Shown in pieces: positions 8,817-17,590 of a stretch of 64,000 nucleotides of DNA. Position 1 is the stretch's first letter, and each line of letters starts with the position of its first letter. Made by a program: the position numbers and the translations under genes. Under the pieces are notes generated by a model. That model saw only the letters and a program-made list of their open reading frames with translations, did no database searches and had not been told where the DNA came from. Source of the stretch: an uncultured Cellvibrionales bacterium (GTDB lineage: Bacteria > Pseudomonadota > Gammaproteobacteria > Pseudomonadales > GM7GCV1); assembly GCA_913063225.1 (NCBI GenBank), contig CAJXYP010000008.1, forward strand, positions 1 through 64,000. Reading direction: 5' to 3'.

Positions 8817-10181
8817 GTGAACTACCAAGCCATAAAAATTGAATTTAATCATCTAATCAAGCTAGCGCTGCCAGTCACTATGAGCCAGCTAGCCTTGATG
8901 GCGATGGGTATAACCGATGTAGTGGTGGCGGGCCGGTCCGGTACTGAGCAGCTTGCAGGGATGACCCTGGGCAACAATCTTTGGAATCTGATTGCCTACT
9001 TTTTCTTTGGTATTGGTTTGGCAGCGCAGCCCTTAATTGGTCACGCTTTTGGGGCCGGAGATCGGCGAGCCATTCGGCGGCAGTTTCAACAGGCGATTTA
9101 TGCAGCCCTGGCGACCGGAGTGGCCTGCTTCCTCTGCGTGACCATGGCATCCAAATTGTTGCTGCGTATGGGTTACGACTCTGAGTTGGCCCAGATAGGA
9201 TCGAGCTATCTGGCGATTATGGCATTTGCCGGCATGGCGATGACCCTATTACCTTTGCTGCGTTCTACGCTTGAATCTATGAGTCAAACCAAGGTCGTTA
9301 CCAAAGCATTGTTGGTAGCCTTTTTGATAAATATCCCGCTAGATATTTTGTTGGTCTTTGGGTGGGGCCCGATCCCGGCTTTGGGCAGCGTTGGTTGTGC
9401 CTATGCCAGCTTATTTATTCTTTGGTTCATCATCCTTTGGCTATTTTTCTTGTTGGGCTCAAAATCGAAAAACCGCCATTTGCGCCTGCTAAAGCGATTT
9501 TCCAAACCTGACGCGGTGCTGATCAAAGAGAGTTTGAAGTTAGGTCTGCCGATCGGCTTTACCGTGACAATTGAACTGGGACTTTTTGTTACTGCTGCGC
9601 TGTTGATAGGTTACTTCGGCGCGATTTCTACGGCGGCGCATTCCGTGGCAATTAGTGCAGCTTCAGTTTGCTATATGTTTTATATGGGAATGGGGCAGGG
9701 CATTGTTATTAGGGCGTCTCAACTATTGGGCGCTGGGCACCAGGACAGCGCCTGGTATAGCATCAAAGTCGGAGTTGGCCTTACCGCAGCTTTTGCAGGC
9801 CTGATAACTATCTCAATATTCGTTCTTCGGTCCTATATTCCAGGGCTGTATTCCAGTGATTCAGAAGTGATACAGCTTGCTTCTACCTTGCTGATTTGGG
9901 CGGCTATTTTCCAGATTGGGGATTCACTTCAGTGTGTCGGCATGTATGGGTTAAGAGCCTACAAAGACACTGTGACACCGCTTAAATGCCAACTTATTGC
10001 ATTCTGGCTTATTGGGTTTCCAGTGGGCTATTTGTTAGCCACATCAAGCTGGTCACCCTTTGCCGGCCCCGAGGGGTATTGGGTTGGAATGTGCTCCGGA
10101 CTTATTATCTCTGCACTAATGATAAGCCGCCAGCTGTTGATAAAGGGCAAGGCGGCTGTAGCTGGAGAATTGACGCTTTAA
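8817..10181 (+). CDS. MATE family multidrug/Na+ efflux transporter
   Basis: The 454-residue protein has two MatE bundles of six helices each: LALPVTMSQLALMAMGITDVVVAGRSG at the start of the first and LGLPIGFTVTIELGLF at the start of the second. This is the NorM-like arrangement, exporting cationic compounds in exchange for Na+ or H+. The start is GTG at 8817, preceded by AGAGAG; the overlapping ATG at 8812 meets a stop at once. Its stop codon overlaps the stop of the converging POT gene inside the tetranucleotide TTAA (10178-10181), and no terminator separates them. Confidence 0.88.
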   Translation: MNYQAIKIEFNHLIKLALPVTMSQLALMAMGITDVVVAGRSGTEQLAGMTLGNNLWNLIAYFFFGIGLAAQPLIGHAFGAGDRRAIRRQFQQAIYAALATGVACFLCVTMASKLLLRMGYDSELAQIGSSYLAIMAFAGMAMTLLPLLRSTLESMSQTKVVTKALLVAFLINIPLDILLVFGWGPIPALGSVGCAYASLFILWFIILWLFFLLGSKSKNRHLRLLKRFSKPDAVLIKESLKLGLPIGFTVTIELGLFVTAALLIGYFGAISTAAHSVAISAASVCYMFYMGMGQGIVIRASQLLGAGHQDSAWYSIKVGVGLTAAFAGLITISIFVLRSYIPGLYSSDSEVIQLASTLLIWAAIFQIGDSLQCVGMYGLRAYKDTVTPLKCQLIAFWLIGFPVGYLLATSSWSPFAGPEGYWVGMCSGLIISALMISRQLLIKGKAAVAGELTL

Positions 10182-11710
10182 CGTACTCCGTGCATTCCCT
10201 TTTTCAGGATAGGTGCAATTAGAAACAGTAGAACTGCGAAGGCCATAGCCAACCAGCCGACGCGGGCATATATTTCCAGTGTGACATCTACCGCTGTTTG
10301 GCCAGCTTCCGGCTCAGAGCCGGTGGCAGCGGCTATCAAAGCAGCAATATAGTTTGCGCCAGCGCTGGCCAAAAACCATATACCCATCATCATACTGACG
10401 ATGCGTCGCACAGAGAGTTTGGTAATCATGGATAGGCCAACGGGAGAGAGACAAAGCTCGCCCATAGTGTGAAACCAATAGATTAAGAAAATCCATATAA
10501 GTGCAATTCGGCTTTCGCCTGCGATAGCGCCCCCAAATACCAAAGAAAGAAACCCCAAACCTACCAGAAAAATGGCGATAGCAAATTTTTGCGGGGTATT
10601 CGGTTCAATCCCTTTAGCCGCTAGACGCGGCCAGAGCATGCTCATTAACGGAGCAAATATAAATATAAAGGCGGGGTTAATAGACTGCAGCATTGAGGCT
10701 GGCATTTCCCAACCGAATACGTGCCGGTCTACTGCGCGGTCAGCGAAGATATTAAGCGAAGATGCGGCCTGCTCAAATAGGGCCCAGAATATAACGCTGA
10801 AAATAATAAGAGCCGAGGCCACGCCAAGACGGTCGCGTTCTATAGGCGTACATTTTTTGAAGGCGTAAAGGAGTATTACCGCAATAGCCAGAATACCGGT
10901 TACTCCTAGCATTTGACCGACGAAGGCCTGGTGCTGAACCAACTGCCAAGCGGCAACGATCATCAATATGCCGCTTAGGTAAATCATATGCTCCCGGGAT
11001 ATTCCAAGAGCTGTTTTCTCTTTTAACAATTCGGGGTTAGATGGTTCGGCAGCGCCATTGAAATAGCGCTGGCCTCGATAGAATATTAGTAGCCCAAACA
11101 GCATGCCTATTCCCGCTAACCCAAAGCCGTAGCTCCATCCGTAGGTTTGCCCCAGCCACCCACACAGTAAAGATGAGCTAAAGGCGCCGATATTGATGCC
11201 CATGTAAAAGATAGTGAACCCACCATCTCTTCGCGGATCATTTTGCGGATACAGCTCACCAACTATGGTGGAGATATTAGGCTTTAGAAATCCAACTCCG
11301 ACGATAATAAAAGCCAGTGATAAATAGAATATTTGCGTATAGAAGGGGTTGCGCAGGACTTCTCCACCTAGTGATTCTGCGGCTGGCCCCTCAAAGGCCA
11401 TTCCAAAGTGACCCAATACTAGAAGTATGGCGCCGAAGGTGACTGCTTTACCCATGCCGAGATATTTGTCAGCCAGGGCGCCGCCAATAACCGGTGCCAT
11501 ATAAACCAATGAGGTGTAGGCTCCGTAGATAAGAAACGCGCTGGTATCACTGAACAAGAAGTGCTGCGTAAGATAAAAAACTAGCAGGGCTCGCATTCCG
11601 TAGTAAGAAAACCTTTCCCACATTTCTGTTAAAAAGCAGAAATACAAACCTTTAGGGTGTCCGAACCAATGTTCGTCAAGATGGGCTGGTGCTGAAGTTT
11701 GGGATTCCAT
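10178..11710 (-). CDS. POT/PTR2 family proton-dependent peptide transporter
   Basis: The 510-residue inner-membrane protein has the POT signature near its start (EMWERFSYYGMRALLVFYLT, with the proton-coupled ExxER motif) and the family segments FYMGINIGAFSSSLLCGWLG and FFHTMGELCLSPVGLSM-like (here WFHTMGELCLSPVGLSMITK). It imports di- and tripeptides with protons. Length and helix number (14) fit bacterial Dtp proteins. It is transcribed alone and converges on the MATE gene with a 4-bp overlap. ATG 11710 follows a plausible GTGTAAC context without a strong ribosome site. Confidence 0.88.
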   Translation of the reverse strand: MESQTSAPAHLDEHWFGHPKGLYFCFLTEMWERFSYYGMRALLVFYLTQHFLFSDTSAFLIYGAYTSLVYMAPVIGGALADKYLGMGKAVTFGAILLVLGHFGMAFEGPAAESLGGEVLRNPFYTQIFYLSLAFIIVGVGFLKPNISTIVGELYPQNDPRRDGGFTIFYMGINIGAFSSSLLCGWLGQTYGWSYGFGLAGIGMLFGLLIFYRGQRYFNGAAEPSNPELLKEKTALGISREHMIYLSGILMIVAAWQLVQHQAFVGQMLGVTGILAIAVILLYAFKKCTPIERDRLGVASALIIFSVIFWALFEQAASSLNIFADRAVDRHVFGWEMPASMLQSINPAFIFIFAPLMSMLWPRLAAKGIEPNTPQKFAIAIFLVGLGFLSLVFGGAIAGESRIALIWIFLIYWFHTMGELCLSPVGLSMITKLSVRRIVSMMMGIWFLASAGANYIAALIAAATGSEPEAGQTAVDVTLEIYARVGWLAMAFAVLLFLIAPILKKGMHGVR

Positions 11711-11844
11711 AGTTACACTCTGGTGGACTGACCCCTTTTTAGCAGAGCTGAATAAGCAAAGCCAGTTTTAGGCATAATGTGTCTTACAGAAATTCTTCTT
11801 CGGCTTTTAGTTAGAGCGAGGAGCCAAATCTAAGGCCCTGGATT

Positions 11845-12699
11845 ATGACCAATAGGCGAGAAAAGTTTGCCCGCCTTTCTTTAGGGATAGGCAAAAGATG
11901 GTTCGACAAAGACGGAGCCGGCAAGGGCGCCGCGGTTTCTTTTTATACGCTTTTTGCCGCGGCACCGATTTTGTTCTTTTCGCTGCTAATTGCCGAACGA
12001 TTTGTGGGTACCGATCAGGCCAAATCTAGTGCAATCGCTTGGTTGGGTGGCTTTATTTCAGGCGCAGAAGCTTCTTCCTTGGTGGACTTGGTTCATCTGC
12101 GCGTATGGGGTGGACTAAGTTGGTGGAGTACGGCGATATTTACCCTAATAGTCTTATGGTCTGCCTCTCAAATGTTTATGCGTTTACGCATGGGGGTTCG
12201 GGATATTTTTGACGAGCGAGCTGATTCAGCCGGTTTGGCTATTCGCAGAGAGCTAACAGGCCGAATCGTCGCTATGCTCTGGTCGATTTGCGTCGGGGTG
12301 GTGACCGCGGTTGGTTTTGTTTTTGTTTCCGTATTGCCCTCTCTGCCCGCCTTATTTGAGTTGGACAGTTGGTGGTCAAATCCGTTATTTCGGAACACTT
12401 GGCCAGCGTTATTGTTGACCTTTGGCGGAGCCTTGCTGATTCGACGCGTGCCAGATAATAAGCCCAGCTGGTCATCAACCTTAAGAGCTTCTAGCTTTAT
12501 GTTGATGGCCTATACCTTGGGTCGCTTGTTGCTGGAAATATATATGCAGCACAGCACCATTGTCAGCGCTTACGGAGCTGCAAGCGCATTGGTAATATTT
12601 CTGATCTGGATGTATTTTGCGGCGCAGGTTTTTTTCTTTGCCGTAGCGCTTTGCAAAGAGCTGGACTCTCTTACCCAAGCTAATAGTGCGTCTATTTAG
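11845..12699 (+). CDS. YihY/BrkB family inner-membrane protein
   Basis: The 284-residue protein shows the family's opening GKGAAVSFYTLFAAAPILFFSLLIA and closing YGAASALVIFLIWMYFAAQVFFF segments with six hydrophobic helices. Early members were called virulence factor BrkB or, wrongly, ribonuclease BN; the true function is unknown, with transport suggested for some. Length is typical. ATG 11845 has no strong ribosome site but is the only start ahead of the conserved first helix. The gene stands alone between the POT gene (divergent) and the cytochrome gene (convergent). Confidence 0.85.
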   Translation: MTNRREKFARLSLGIGKRWFDKDGAGKGAAVSFYTLFAAAPILFFSLLIAERFVGTDQAKSSAIAWLGGFISGAEASSLVDLVHLRVWGGLSWWSTAIFTLIVLWSASQMFMRLRMGVRDIFDERADSAGLAIRRELTGRIVAMLWSICVGVVTAVGFVFVSVLPSLPALFELDSWWSNPLFRNTWPALLLTFGGALLIRRVPDNKPSWSSTLRASSFMLMAYTLGRLLLEIYMQHSTIVSAYGAASALVIFLIWMYFAAQVFFFAVALCKELDSLTQANSASI

Positions 12700-12766
12700 A
12701 GTTAGGTATTCGTTTGGCTACCGATTCAGCTATTCGTTGAGAGATTAGTCCAGAGCGCTTGTTGAA

Positions 12767-13447
12767 TTAGGAGCCCGCTGCACTGAGATTAAGTGTGTAG
12801 GCTGTCAGCAGTTGAATTTGCTGGAGACTTAGCACGTCTTCCTGAGCGGGGCATTCCGCTTTACGACCAGCAGTGATGCTCTGACGAATGGTTATCATAT
12901 TGCCACCCCATTGCCAGTGCTCATCGGTCAAATTGGGTCCCAAGTTAGCGATACCGGTTCCATCGATCGCATGACAAGCTACGCAAAACTCTTCGTATAT
13001 AACTTTGCCGGCCGTCTCATTTGAATTTAGCTCTTCTGAAGCAGCTAGAGACTCTACATAAGTGACCAAAAGGCCTAGTTCTACTTCTCCGATGTCGCGG
13101 CCAAATTCTGGCATAACGCCAGATCTGCCAGAAGTGATGGTATGGGCAATGGCAGCTTCAGTGCCTTCAAATAGCCAGTACTGATCGGTTAAGTCCGGGA
13201 CACCCTTACGGCCTTTTGCATCTGCTTGGTGGCAGGATCCACAACTTTCCGAGAACAGCCAGGTAGCTAGTTCCATCGAACCACTGTCGGTCTGCAGATC
13301 CGCCATACTCATGGAATCTACTCTTTGGTATATTGCGATGACCTGATCCTCATCCAGCATAAGTTCAACGATGGGAGCCTCAGACGAGCTGCACGCCGAG
13401 AGGAATATCATGGCAAGCAAAGACGGAGTAATCAGATATCTAGTCAA
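12767..13447 (-). CDS. Two-haem cytochrome c lipoprotein, CcoP-like tandem domains
   Basis: The 226-residue protein carries a lipoprotein signal ending at the lipobox LSAC (Cys19) and two cytochrome c domains with haem sites CGSCH (69-73) and CVACH (155-159). Each repeats the pattern LTD-x-x-W ... I-x-x-x-IT-x-GR found in the C-terminal domains of CcoP/FixP. The first domain has the sixth ligand Met112 in GRSGVMPEF; the second aligns exactly but has GRKAECPAQ, so Cys199 replaces Met. The codon is TGC in the sequence. It is therefore a periplasmic, membrane-anchored electron carrier of unknown partner. No oxidase genes are near. The domain reading is firm; the His/Cys ligation is inference. 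Confidence 0.82.
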   Translation of the reverse strand: MTRYLITPSLLAMIFLSACSSSEAPIVELMLDEDQVIAIYQRVDSMSMADLQTDSGSMELATWLFSESCGSCHQADAKGRKGVPDLTDQYWLFEGTEAAIAHTITSGRSGVMPEFGRDIGEVELGLLVTYVESLAASEELNSNETAGKVIYEEFCVACHAIDGTGIANLGPNLTDEHWQWGGNMITIRQSITAGRKAECPAQEDVLSLQQIQLLTAYTLNLSAAGS

Positions 13448-13695
13448 TTTATATACTTCTCAGGCTCTGAAACAGCCAGGTTAGGTAAATCTTTACTACT
13501 CATCAGAGCAGGGTCGACGCCATTTTAAATGCAAATCGAATAGTTACAACTAGCAGGTACCCGATCAGGCTGCTGGAGTACTAGGTTTTCTTTCGAAATA
13601 TTGCAGGATTATCGCAAAACCCTATTTATGTGACCTGTTGATCAAGTTTAAAAGACTGATTCTGTTACAATTCTCGTTTTTACACAGGATCACTG

Positions 13696-14778
13696 ATGAC
13701 ATCAGCAGCCATTACTGGTTGGGGTAAGTGTTTGCCGCCAGCCACAGTCACAAACGATGATCTTGCTACTTTCTTAGATACTTCGGACGATTGGATTACC
13801 AGTCGTACGGGTATGAAAGAGCGTCGAATTTCTCATGTGGGAGTCTCTGAACTCGCCTATGTGGCTGCTTCGCGCGCTTTAGCTGCAGCGAATATGAACG
13901 CAAAGGATCTGGAGTTGGTAGTTCTAGCTTCCTGCACCTTTGATTCAATGTTGCCGAATGCCTCATCTAAGGTTCAATACAAATTAGGTGCAAAAAACGC
14001 TGCCTGCTATGACCTGAATACAGCCTGTACCGGGTTTATGTATGCGCTTTCTACAGCAAATGCCTTGATCAAAACTGGCGTGGTGAAAAACGCTGTGGTT
14101 ATCGGTGCTGAGACCATGTCTCAACCTATTCCCTGGATGGATCGATCTCTGTCCGTGCTTTTTGGTGATGGAGCAGCTGCATGGGTGTTAGAGGCTTCTG
14201 AAGATGGTTCTGGCATCCTCGCTGAGCGTTTGGGTTGTATTGCTGAGGCGAGAGATATTCTCGCTATTGATTACGGTTTTACTCCACCCGGTGAGCCTCG
14301 GAATGACCTATGCCATTGGAACTTTCAAGGCCAGGATATTTTCAAGAAAGCAGTGAATGCTATGGCCAAAGCATCTATCGACGTTTTAAAAGAAGCTGGA
14401 TTGAAGCCTTCGGATGTGGATCTTTGTGTCCCTCACCAGGCGAATAAACGCATTATCGATGCTGTAGCGAAGAAGGTTGGAATTCCGGCCGAACGCGCCT
14501 TTGTAAATGTGCACCGTTACGGCAACATATCTTCTGCAACAGTTCCCGTTGCAGTGGTAGAGGCCCTCGAAGAGAATCGTATGACTCCGGGTGCCTACGT
14601 GCTTATGCCGGCATTTGGCGCGGGTTTAACCTGGTCAGCGACTCTGATGAAGTGGGGAGATCGGACTTTGCCATATCGGCAATCTGATGTTGAGCTTCCG
14701 CCATGCAGTGACTCTGGTCTAGAGCTAATCCATAAGATTATGGCCGACCGCGGCGAGCCACTACCTACCAAACCTTAA
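13696..14778 (+). CDS. 3-oxoacyl-ACP synthase III family protein (FabH-like)
   Basis: The 360-residue protein has the KAS III catalytic triad in context: Cys111 in DLNTACTGFMYAL, His in VPHQANKRI (about residue 256) and Asn in YGNISSATVPVA (about residue 286). The N-terminal DDWITSRTGMKERRI segment matches FabH. KAS III starts fatty-acid synthesis by condensing acetyl-CoA with malonyl-ACP; longer homologues outside the fabD-fabG cluster, like this one (FabH is about 320), often make other acyl products. It is 40 residues longer at the C-terminus. No fab genes are adjacent; an MBL hydrolase follows by 13 bp. The fold and chemistry are sure, the physiological substrate is not. Confidence 0.85.
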   Translation: MTSAAITGWGKCLPPATVTNDDLATFLDTSDDWITSRTGMKERRISHVGVSELAYVAASRALAAANMNAKDLELVVLASCTFDSMLPNASSKVQYKLGAKNAACYDLNTACTGFMYALSTANALIKTGVVKNAVVIGAETMSQPIPWMDRSLSVLFGDGAAAWVLEASEDGSGILAERLGCIAEARDILAIDYGFTPPGEPRNDLCHWNFQGQDIFKKAVNAMAKASIDVLKEAGLKPSDVDLCVPHQANKRIIDAVAKKVGIPAERAFVNVHRYGNISSATVPVAVVEALEENRMTPGAYVLMPAFGAGLTWSATLMKWGDRTLPYRQSDVELPPCSDSGLELIHKIMADRGEPLPTKP

Positions 14779-14791
14779 TCCGAAGTATTTG

Positions 14792-15451
14792 ATGGATTTT
14801 CCGTTTAGCGTAGTGCCGGTTACGGCCTACCAGCAGAACTGTACGCTAGTGAAGTGCCCAAAAACCGGGGATATAGCTATTATCGATCCGGGCGGTGATC
14901 TGGATCGTATTCAGCAATCTATCGAAGAGCTAGACGGAAATCCGCAAAAGATATTGCTTACTCACGGCCATCTCGATCATGTCGGCGGCACTTTACCGCT
15001 GTCAGAACTTCTCGAAATTCCGATTATTGGTCCCCACCGAGATGATGATTTTTGGATTCAGCAACTGCCTGCGCAAGCGCAGATGATGGGGCTGCCTCCG
15101 GTACAAAATTTCGAGTCGAGTCAGTGGCTTCAAGACGGAGATCAGATATTCGTCGGTGAGCTTTGCTTTGACGTTATTCATTGTCCCGGTCATACGCCGG
15201 GCCATATTGTTTTGTTTTGTGCTGAGCATCGCTGGGCGCAGGTAGGAGATGTGCTCTTTCAAGGGTCGATAGGAAGAACAGACTTCCCGAAAAGTAATCA
15301 TCAGCAGCTAATCAGTTCGATCCGGGACAAATTATTTCGTTTAGGCGACGATATCCGATTTGTTCCGGGGCACGGTCCTATGTCTACCTTCGGGCAGGAG
15401 CGGCTAACCAACCCCTATGTTGGTGATCACGCCGCTGGTCACTCCCGGTAG
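14792..15451 (+). CDS. MBL-fold metallo-hydrolase (glyoxalase II-like, YcbL type)
   Basis: The 219-residue product has the binuclear metal motif THGHLDHVGG (about residues 54-63), a further His in HCPGHTPGH, Asp in QVGDVLFQGSIGRTDFP and a last His in VPGHGPMST. This set and the length match YcbL-type small glyoxalase II-like hydrolases, which cleave thioesters such as S-lactoylglutathione in the cytoplasm. ATG 14792 is preferred to TTG one codon upstream. It follows the FabH-like gene by 13 bp and is probably co-transcribed with it. The reaction in vivo is inferred from the family. Confidence 0.85.
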   Translation: MDFPFSVVPVTAYQQNCTLVKCPKTGDIAIIDPGGDLDRIQQSIEELDGNPQKILLTHGHLDHVGGTLPLSELLEIPIIGPHRDDDFWIQQLPAQAQMMGLPPVQNFESSQWLQDGDQIFVGELCFDVIHCPGHTPGHIVLFCAEHRWAQVGDVLFQGSIGRTDFPKSNHQQLISSIRDKLFRLGDDIRFVPGHGPMSTFGQERLTNPYVGDHAAGHSR

Positions 15452-15479
15452 AAATTATGCCTTGACTAGAAACTGAGAC

Positions 15480-16301
15480 TTAGCGCAGAAGCTTTGGCCA
15501 GTTAAAACTAGTATCGCCAAGTACGTAGAAAAAGGGGTTCAAAATATCTGCTTTGGTGTTGTACCGAAGCTCCTTTAAATCCGCATCGAGAACAACTCCG
15601 CCTGCTGCTTCAACCACCGCTTGCGCCGCTGCTGTGTCCCATTCGCTAGTGAGTGCGAGCCTTGGATAGATATCCGCTTCACCTTCTGCAATCAAGCAAA
15701 GTTTTAGTGAGCTGCCCATAGATTTCTTTTCGACCATGCCAAAGTATTTCTCGAGATTAGCAATGCATTTCTCGACAGCCTCCGACCCGTGACTTCTGCT
15801 GGCAACCACCCGCACTGGCCCGATATCTTTTTCCGGTGCTTTGCTGACTTGAATGGTCTTTTCTCCATCTGCATCAATTTTGAAAGCACCCAAACCCGCT
15901 GTGCCTGCGTAGGTAACATTAAGCACTGGAACGTGCACTACACCCAGAACCGGCACACCTCTATGGATAAGAGCCACGTTTACGGTGAATTCCCCGTTGC
16001 GCTTAATAAATTCTTTAGTTCCATCTAATGGGTCGATTATCCAGTACATGTCCCAGGATGATCGGGTATCGTAGTGGGGTAGATCGCCTTCTTCGGATAG
16101 CACCGGCACGTTGGCGTCGATGGATATTAGCGCATCGTAAAGTACATTGTGTGCGGCTTTATCGGCGTCCGTAACGGGACTATTGTCGGATTTGATTTCA
16201 GTATTGAATCCGGCTTCGTCGTTGTAGATTTCTAGTATGGCGTCGCCAGCAGTGATTGATAGTTCGATAATTCGATCTAGCAATGGTCGATTGATTTCCA
16301 T
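15480..16301 (-). CDS. cysQ: 3'(2'),5'-bisphosphate nucleotidase CysQ
   Basis: The 273-residue protein is an inositol-monophosphatase-fold enzyme with the metal motifs EEG (LSEEGDLPHY), DPLDGTKEF and WDTAAAQAVVEAAGG. CysQ removes the 3'-phosphate from PAP formed in sulfate assimilation. The longer open frame to 16427 is rejected: its extra 42 residues are unlike the family and overlap the divergent yrfG start, whereas ATG 16301 has GAGG at good spacing and gives the normal length. The divergent layout cysQ / yrfG-hslR is a known gammaproteobacterial arrangement. Confidence 0.92.
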   Translation of the reverse strand: MEINRPLLDRIIELSITAGDAILEIYNDEAGFNTEIKSDNSPVTDADKAAHNVLYDALISIDANVPVLSEEGDLPHYDTRSSWDMYWIIDPLDGTKEFIKRNGEFTVNVALIHRGVPVLGVVHVPVLNVTYAGTAGLGAFKIDADGEKTIQVSKAPEKDIGPVRVVASRSHGSEAVEKCIANLEKYFGMVEKKSMGSSLKLCLIAEGEADIYPRLALTSEWDTAAAQAVVEAAGGVVLDADLKELRYNTKADILNPFFYVLGDTSFNWPKLLR

Positions 16302-16389
16302 AAGAGCCTCAGAGGTATAGATTTTGTTGGTTACCTCATTATAGGCTAGCGAGCACGAACTAAAATGAGCAGAGCATAAAATTTCGTCT

Positions 16390-17052
16390 ATGAAAATTAC
16401 TTCTTTAGATTGGGTTAACTTGGACACGGTACTTCTGGATCTGGACGGAACCCTACTAGATCTGCATTTCGATAATTATTTTTGGATGACACATGTACCC
16501 AAGCGATGGGCAGAGATAACCAATGGAACAGAGGAAGAGTGTCGGACGTACTTGCTAAAGACCTATGAAGACATGCGAGGCACCCTGGATTGGTACTGTT
16601 TGGATTATTGGTCGGATAGGTTGCAGCTGGATATTGTTGCCCTCAAAAGAGAAGTTCTGGAAAAAGTTGGTTTGAGACCAGATGCCGATAGGTTTTTACG
16701 TTTTCTACAGGGTCAGAATAAAGAAGTAATCTTGGTTACCAATGGGCATCGTGACGGAATGGATTTAAAATTGGCAAAAACGGGCATAACCGGTCATTTT
16801 GATAAAATTGTCTCATCCCATGATTACCGCGCGCCCAAAGAACAGCAGCTATTTTGGCAACGGCTTAAAGAAGAACATGCTTTTGACAACAGTCGGGCGC
16901 TCTTTCTAGACGATAACCAGTCAGTACTCCGAAGTGCCCAGATATTTGGTATAGGTCATCTGGTACAAATTCTTCAACCCGACTTGCAGCAGCCGAGCCA
17001 CGAAGTGGGGGATTTTCCTGCTATTGAACATTTTGCGGAGATCTTAAATTGA
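16390..17052 (+). CDS. yrfG: GMP/IMP nucleotidase YrfG (HAD family)
   Basis: The 220-residue HAD hydrolase has motif I as LLDLDGTLLDL (nucleophile Asp near residue 17), motif II VTNGHRDG, the Lys in YRAPKEQQ and motif IV LFLDDNQSVL. The segment NYFWMTHVPKRWAE is characteristic of YrfG, which dephosphorylates GMP and IMP in the cytoplasm. The length equals the E. coli protein. Its stop overlaps the hslR start by 4 bp, so the two genes are translationally coupled as in E. coli. Confidence 0.9.
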   Translation: MKITSLDWVNLDTVLLDLDGTLLDLHFDNYFWMTHVPKRWAEITNGTEEECRTYLLKTYEDMRGTLDWYCLDYWSDRLQLDIVALKREVLEKVGLRPDADRFLRFLQGQNKEVILVTNGHRDGMDLKLAKTGITGHFDKIVSSHDYRAPKEQQLFWQRLKEEHAFDNSRALFLDDNQSVLRSAQIFGIGHLVQILQPDLQQPSHEVGDFPAIEHFAEILN

Positions 17053-17441
17053 GTGGCGGTGTGCGCCTGGATAAATGGCTATGGGCCTGCCGATTTTTCA
17101 AAACTCGGGCTATCGCCAAAAAGGAAATCGATGGCGGCAGAGTTCAGATAAATGGACAGAAGGCTAAGGCAAGTAAGGAGCTCATTGGTGGCGAGCTAGT
17201 ACGATTTTGGCAAGGCTGGGATAAATGCACTGTCGAAGTGATCGAGCTCTCTGACCAAAGGCGTAAGGCGACAGAAGTTAGTTCCCGGTATCGGGAGACA
17301 GAAGAAAGCATTGCTGAGAAACAGGAGCGTGCAGCGGAGCGCAAGGCTAATAAGGATTCTGTTAGTTTTGATGATAGCCGCCCGAGCAAAAAACAGCGCC
17401 GCCAGATACATAGATTTCAACGTAAAAACGTCGATACCTAA
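17049..17441 (+). CDS. hslR: Heat-shock protein 15, ribosome-associated S4 protein HslR
   Basis: The 130-residue protein opens with an S4 RNA-binding domain (VRLDKWLWACRFFKTRAIAKK) followed by a long basic, charged tail, as in Hsp15. Hsp15 binds 50S subunits carrying stalled nascent chains and helps recycle them. It starts at TTG 17049 inside the yrfG stop (TTGA), giving the usual length; the next start would be GTG at 17061. The downstream 149 bp hold the pckA promoter and leader. Confidence 0.9.
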   Translation: MSGGVRLDKWLWACRFFKTRAIAKKEIDGGRVQINGQKAKASKELIGGELVRFWQGWDKCTVEVIELSDQRRKATEVSSRYRETEESIAEKQERAAERKANKDSVSFDDSRPSKKQRRQIHRFQRKNVDT

Positions 17442-17472
17442 TATTCTTTTTTATCAAAATGGCTTTGGGGTG

Positions 17473-17500
17473 TTGGCGTTTCGATTGTTCAGGGTATAAT
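17473..17500 (+). promoter_or_regulatory. Sigma-70 type promoter for pckA
   Basis: TTGGCG (17473-17478) and a perfect TATAAT (17495-17500) are separated by 16 bp and lie about 90 bp upstream of the pckA ATG. This predicts a leader of about 84 nt that carries the tandem repeat listed next. Confidence 0.7.
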
Positions 17501-17518
17501 CGGTCAGGCACCCATATC

Positions 17519-17554
17519 CATTTTGTGGGTTTTTTTCATTTTGTGAGTTTTTTG
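17519..17554 (+). repeat. Tandem 18-bp repeat in the pckA leader
   Basis: CATTTTGTGGGTTTTTTT (17519-17536) is followed directly by CATTTTGTGAGTTTTTTG (17537-17554), 16 of 18 bases identical. The repeat falls inside the predicted 5' untranslated region, 37 bp before the start codon. It may be chance duplication or a regulatory binding site. Confidence 0.55.
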
Positions 17555-17590
17555 TAATAAAAGGCCACAATTTCGATCCGAATTTCTATT

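Noticed and set aside
16302-16427. N-terminal extension of cysQ
   Set aside because: It would overlap the divergent yrfG gene and adds 42 residues not found in the family.
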